Shown here in pieces: positions 5,960-8,230 of a stretch of DNA of 8,230 nt (its first letter is position 1; every line of letters begins with the position of its first letter). The position numbers were made by a program, and so were the translations under genes. The notes under the pieces were generated by a model that was not told the DNA's origin, searched no databases, and saw only the letters and a list, made by a program, of their open reading frames with translations. The DNA comes from an uncultured Oscillospiraceae bacterium (GTDB lineage: Bacteria; Bacillota; Clostridia; Oscillospirales; Oscillospiraceae): contig CAKUIM010000045.1 in NCBI GenBank assembly GCA_934660965.1, positions 1 to 8,230 on the forward strand, written 5' to 3'.

Positions 5960-5988
5960 ATTATACAGAGGGAAGGCCGGCCTTGCAA
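5960..5988 (-). promoter_or_regulatory. Sigma-A-type promoter of azlCD
   Basis: On the - strand, TTGCAA (5983-5988) is followed by 17 bases and a perfect TATAAT (5960-5965). Transcription would begin near 5953, leaving a leader of about 30 bases with AAGGAA at 5934-5939. Confidence 0.75.
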
Positions 5989-5991
5989 GGC
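5973..5991. promoter_or_regulatory. Two overlapping palindromes, candidate azlCD operator
   Basis: AAGGCCGGCCTT (5973-5984) and GCCTTGCAAGGC (5980-5991) are both perfect 12-bp palindromes sharing GCCTT. They cover the -35 element and half the spacer of the azlC promoter. A protein bound here would block azlCD transcription. The regulator is not in the window. Confidence 0.45.
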
Positions 5992-6013
5992 GGACAAATT
6001 CATAGTTTGTTTC

Positions 6014-6042
6014 TTGTATTTTCTCCCCGCTTTGGGTATAAT
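6014..6042 (+). promoter_or_regulatory. Sigma-A-type promoter of the lipid kinase gene
   Basis: TTGTAT (6014-6019), 17 bases, then a perfect TATAAT (6037-6042). The -35 is weak (three of six) but the -10 and spacing are ideal. The transcript would start near 6049, about 20 bases before ATG 6070. Confidence 0.7.
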
Positions 6043-6069
6043 GGAAAAAACTGTGTCAGGGTGACGAAA

Positions 6070-6984
6070 ATGAAAAAACTTCTCTTCATTTACAACGGAA
6101 AGGCGGGCCGCCAGCGCATCCGGGACAAGCTGGCTGCCATTCTGGACGCCTTCGCCGCCCGGGACTACGAGATCACCGTCCGTCCCACCCAGTTCCGGGG
6201 TGACGCCGCCGCCCGCGCTGCCGAGAGCGCCGGCTACGACCGGGTGGTGTGCTGCGGCGGCGACGGCACCCTCAACGAGGTGGTCACGGGGCTGATGTCC
6301 ATCCCGGCGGAGCAGCGTCCGTCCCTGGGGTACATCCCCGCCGGCTCCACTAACGACTTTGCCCGCAACCTCGACCTGCCCCGGGGCATGGAGGAGATGG
6401 CAAAGCTCGCCTGCGGCGGCGGCGTGCGCCCCTGCGACCTGGGCCTTGCCGGCGGGAAATACTTCACCTATGTGGCTGCCTTCGGCCTTTTTACCGACGT
6501 GTCCTACTCCACCCCCCAGGCGTCCAAAAACCTCCTGGGCCACTTCGCCTATGTGCTGGAGGGGGCGGGGCGGCTTGCCAACATCCCGGCCTTCCGCGTC
6601 CGGGTGGAGACGGATAAGGGCGAGGCGCTGGAGGACGAGTTTATTTACGGCATGGTCAGCAACACCGTTTCGGTAGGGGGGCTGATGAACCTGCCCCGGG
6701 ACAGGGTGCGCCTGGACGACGGCGTTTTTGAGGTGCTGCTCATTCGCGCCCCCCGCAGCCTGAAGGACTGGCAGGACATTCTGGGCGCCCTCACCGCCCA
6801 GAAGTACGACGGCTGCGCGGCCATCAGCGTGCTCACCGCCCGCCGGGTGACTTTTGAGAGCCAGGAGGAGCTGGCCTGGACGGTGGACGGCGAATTCGGC
6901 GGCAAGCGCACCTTCACCACAGTGGAAAACCTGCCCCGGGCCATCACCCTGGCCTGCGGGCCCAAGGCCGTGCTGGAGGGTTAA
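6070..6984 (+). CDS. Diacylglycerol kinase family lipid kinase (YegS/DgkB type)
   Basis: 304 residues, the normal length. The family transfers ATP phosphate to a lipid hydroxyl; the Gram-positive housekeeping member DgkB recycles diacylglycerol released during lipoteichoic acid synthesis into phosphatidate. Features in order: N-terminal strand and loop KLLFIYNGKAG (3-13), nucleotide-binding GGDGTLNEV (63-71), PAGSTNDFAR (90-99), LDDG (215-218, a metal-site loop in this family) and catalytic DGE (273-275). The protein is soluble and would act at the membrane surface. The start is ATG 6070 with AGGGTG (6058-6063) six bases ahead; in-frame codons upstream run through the promoter. It is transcribed alone, divergent from azlCD, and ends at a strong terminator. 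The lipid substrate cannot be told from sequence; other YegS-like kinases use phosphatidylglycerol or sphingoid bases. Confidence 0.93.
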   Translation: MKKLLFIYNGKAGRQRIRDKLAAILDAFAARDYEITVRPTQFRGDAAARAAESAGYDRVVCCGGDGTLNEVVTGLMSIPAEQRPSLGYIPAGSTNDFARNLDLPRGMEEMAKLACGGGVRPCDLGLAGGKYFTYVAAFGLFTDVSYSTPQASKNLLGHFAYVLEGAGRLANIPAFRVRVETDKGEALEDEFIYGMVSNTVSVGGLMNLPRDRVRLDDGVFEVLLIRAPRSLKDWQDILGALTAQKYDGCAAISVLTARRVTFESQEELAWTVDGEFGGKRTFTTVENLPRAITLACGPKAVLEG

Positions 6985-6991
6985 GAGATAC

Positions 6992-7028
6992 AAAAAGCGC
7001 CTCCCCACAGTACGGGGAGGCGCTTTTT
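6992..7028. terminator. Bidirectional intrinsic terminator
   Basis: AAAAAGCGCCTCCCC (6992-7006) pairs perfectly with GGGGAGGCGCTTTTT (7014-7028) around a seven-base loop. T runs end the stem in both directions. It serves the kinase gene (+) ending at 6984 and the GTPase-like gene (-) ending at 7046. Confidence 0.93.
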
Positions 7029-7045
7029 GATTGCTTTGTCCCCCG

Positions 7046-7978
7046 TCAGAAGGAGATCACGTCCTCCTCCGGCTTGCCGCAGGGGGAGTGGGAGAGCACC
7101 TCCAGAATGGGCCCATCCGACCCGCCGTAGGCGGGATGGCGGCCCAGGGCGATTTTTGCAGTCATGTCCAGATAGTCCCGGTTGGCGTAGGCGCCCAGCC
7201 CATCCCCCCGGGCCACAACGCCCAGAAAGGTGATGTCGTTCTCGCAGCACACCTTGGCAAACCGGCCCAGCACACTGGTGCCGGGGTAGTCGGGCACGTG
7301 GCACATCACCACCCGGGCGTGGATGACCTTCCCCTCGTAGCGCTGGGTGTGCTCCATCACGTCCACATACCACACGCCGAAATCCTCGTCGGGGATGTCA
7401 ATCACATCGGCGGTCAGGTCAAAGGGACACTCACTGCCGGTGAGGTAGTCCTCGCTGGTGCCGTCCTCATTTTCCAGGAAGATGTCCGCCCGGCGGTTGA
7501 CCATTTTCAGGTTGCGCCGGCGCAGGGCCTCCCGCAGGGCGGGGGTGCAGCGGTTAAAGACGATCATATCCGCGTTGACGAGCTTCTCCATCATCAGCTG
7601 CCCCATGTTCTGGGCGTAGACCTCGAAGGTGCCCGCCTCCACCATGGTCATCACCTGGTAGAGCACCCAGTTGCCGGGCAGCACCTCCCGGTAGAGCCGC
7701 TCGATCATCCACATGCCGTTGTACTCGATGAGCACCTGCCGGGGGTGATACTTGTCCTCGCACTGGCGCAGGAACTGGGTGGTGAGCTTCTTTTCCTCGT
7801 CCACCGTCACCACGGTGACATTGTCCAACCCCCGGGGGTCGTACTCGTTCTCCCCCTCCTCGCAGCACAGCAGCAGGGTCTTGTCCTCCCGGGCGAAGCC
7901 GTCCTGGAGGATGCCGTTGATGAAATCGGTCTTGCCGGCGTCCAGAAAGCCGGCGATGAGATAGACAGGAATCTCCAT
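7046..7978 (-). CDS. CobW/G3E-family GTPase-like protein with degenerate G motifs
   Basis: 310 residues. The N-terminal half is a G3E P-loop domain: strand VYLIAGFLDAGKTDFI with Walker A GFLDAGKT (10-17), then a Walker B-like VLIEYNGMW (82-90). COG0523/CobW proteins are metal chaperones or metal-insertion GTPases. Two signatures depart from the family: the GCxCC metal site is reduced to LLLCCEEGE (35-43, Cys38-Cys39), and the guanine-specificity N-K-x-D appears as NRCT (142-145). The C-terminal half (about 215-310) has HARVVMCHVPDY (220-231), a Cys pair (244-245) and a SHSPCGKPEED tail (296-306). ATG 7978 is chosen because GGAGG (7986-7990) lies seven bases ahead; ATG 7984 is only one base from it. 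It starts 18 bases after a second CobW-like gene on the same strand, so the two form an operon. Nucleotide and metal partner are unknown. Confidence 0.8.
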   Translation of the reverse strand: MEIPVYLIAGFLDAGKTDFINGILQDGFAREDKTLLLCCEEGENEYDPRGLDNVTVVTVDEEKKLTTQFLRQCEDKYHPRQVLIEYNGMWMIERLYREVLPGNWVLYQVMTMVEAGTFEVYAQNMGQLMMEKLVNADMIVFNRCTPALREALRRRNLKMVNRRADIFLENEDGTSEDYLTGSECPFDLTADVIDIPDEDFGVWYVDVMEHTQRYEGKVIHARVVMCHVPDYPGTSVLGRFAKVCCENDITFLGVVARGDGLGAYANRDYLDMTAKIALGRHPAYGGSDGPILEVLSHSPCGKPEEDVISF

Positions 7979-7996
7979 GCCCATACCTCCCGGGCG

Positions 7997-8230
7997 TTAC
8001 ACGCCGAAGAGCCGGGCAAGGCCCGCCTCGTCAAGCTGCGCGCCGATGACACACAGCCGCCCGGTGTAGTCGGCGCTGCCTGCGCGCACCTCGAACTCGC
8101 CGGGGACATAGTCAAACTCCAGCCAGCCCCCGTCGGCATCGGGCACGATGCCCTTGGCCCGCAGAATGGTGCCGTAATGGCCGCTGTCCAGCTCGTCGAG
8201 CATCTGCTCCAGGGCTGTGCGCTCGAACTG
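7997..8230 (-). CDS. CobW-family protein, C-terminal domain (partial)
   Basis: The frame is open from the right edge to TAA (7997-7999), giving 77 residues. They read as a CobW C-terminal domain: a helix (LEQMLDEL), then SGHYGTILRAKGIV, GGWLEFDYVPGEFEVR and GRLCVIGAQLDEAGLARLF. This is the usual strand pattern around R-x-K-G and the final G-x-x-L-D-x-x-x-L. The P-loop half must lie beyond the window. It is directly upstream of the other CobW-like gene with an 18-base gap, consistent with co-transcription and a joint role in metal handling. Confidence 0.75.
   Translation of the reverse strand, partial: QFERTALEQMLDELDSGHYGTILRAKGIVPDADGGWLEFDYVPGEFEVRAGSADYTGRLCVIGAQLDEAGLARLFGV

Noticed and set aside
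5881..6069. Upstream extension of the lipid kinase by 63 residues
   Set aside because: The extension crosses both divergent promoters and encodes no family sequence. The kinase N-terminus MKKLLFIYNG begins at 6070 after a ribosome binding site.
5203..7008. 601-codon antisense open frame spanning azlC and the lipid kinase
   Set aside because: It crosses two promoters and runs into the terminator, and shows no domain. Both true genes in the region are well supported.
1..8230. CRISPR array, tRNA, insertion sequence or phage genes
   Set aside because: No regularly spaced direct repeats, no cloverleaf with a T-loop GTTCRA word in context, and no transposase or integrase motifs were seen on either strand.

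Overview
This GC-rich window most likely comes from a spore-forming Clostridia-type Firmicute, plausibly an Oscillospiraceae-like gut anaerobe. The evidence is a SpoIIP sporulation hydrolase behind a sigma-E-like promoter, an AzlCD amino-acid exporter, strong AGGAGG-type ribosome binding sites and many compact hairpin terminators. The exact taxon cannot be read from the sequence.

Positions 1-2254 (+ strand) hold a short catabolic module. It contains the last 23 codons of a thiolase-like enzyme, a complete beta-keto acid cleavage enzyme (BKACE, formerly DUF849) and a complete carnitine-dehydrogenase-like 3-hydroxyacyl dehydrogenase. Together these could oxidise a beta-hydroxy acid to a beta-keto acid, split it with acetyl-CoA to give acetoacetyl-CoA plus an acyl-CoA, and thiolyse the acetoacetyl-CoA. 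The substrate is unknown. A terminator separates the BKACE from the dehydrogenase, and a strong hairpin separates the dehydrogenase from what follows.

Positions 2273-3443 (- strand) hold a protein made of two tandem EthD/dimeric alpha-beta-barrel-like repeats, preceded by a good sigma-A-type promoter. Just downstream lies a 64-codon remnant of an Old Yellow Enzyme/enoate-reductase gene, in which the extreme N-terminus is joined in frame to the extreme C-terminus. A hairpin-rich intergenic stretch follows at about 3493-3599.

Positions 3595-5988 (- strand) hold spoIIP with its own sigma-E-like promoter, then a terminator, then the translationally coupled azlC-azlD pair. The azlC promoter faces the promoter of the next gene, a YegS/DgkB-type lipid kinase on the + strand (6070-6984). 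Two overlapping perfect 12-bp palindromes sit on the azlC promoter. A bidirectional terminator (6992-7028) closes the kinase gene and the opposing gene.

Positions 7046-8230 (- strand) hold two adjacent CobW/G3E-type proteins: one complete, with an intact P-loop but a degenerate guanine-specificity motif, and the C-terminal end of another running off the window edge. No tRNA, rRNA, CRISPR array, insertion sequence or phage gene was seen. The items most worth a second look are the BKACE module with unknown substrate, the internally deleted enoate reductase, the unusual CobW-like protein and the palindromic azlC control region.
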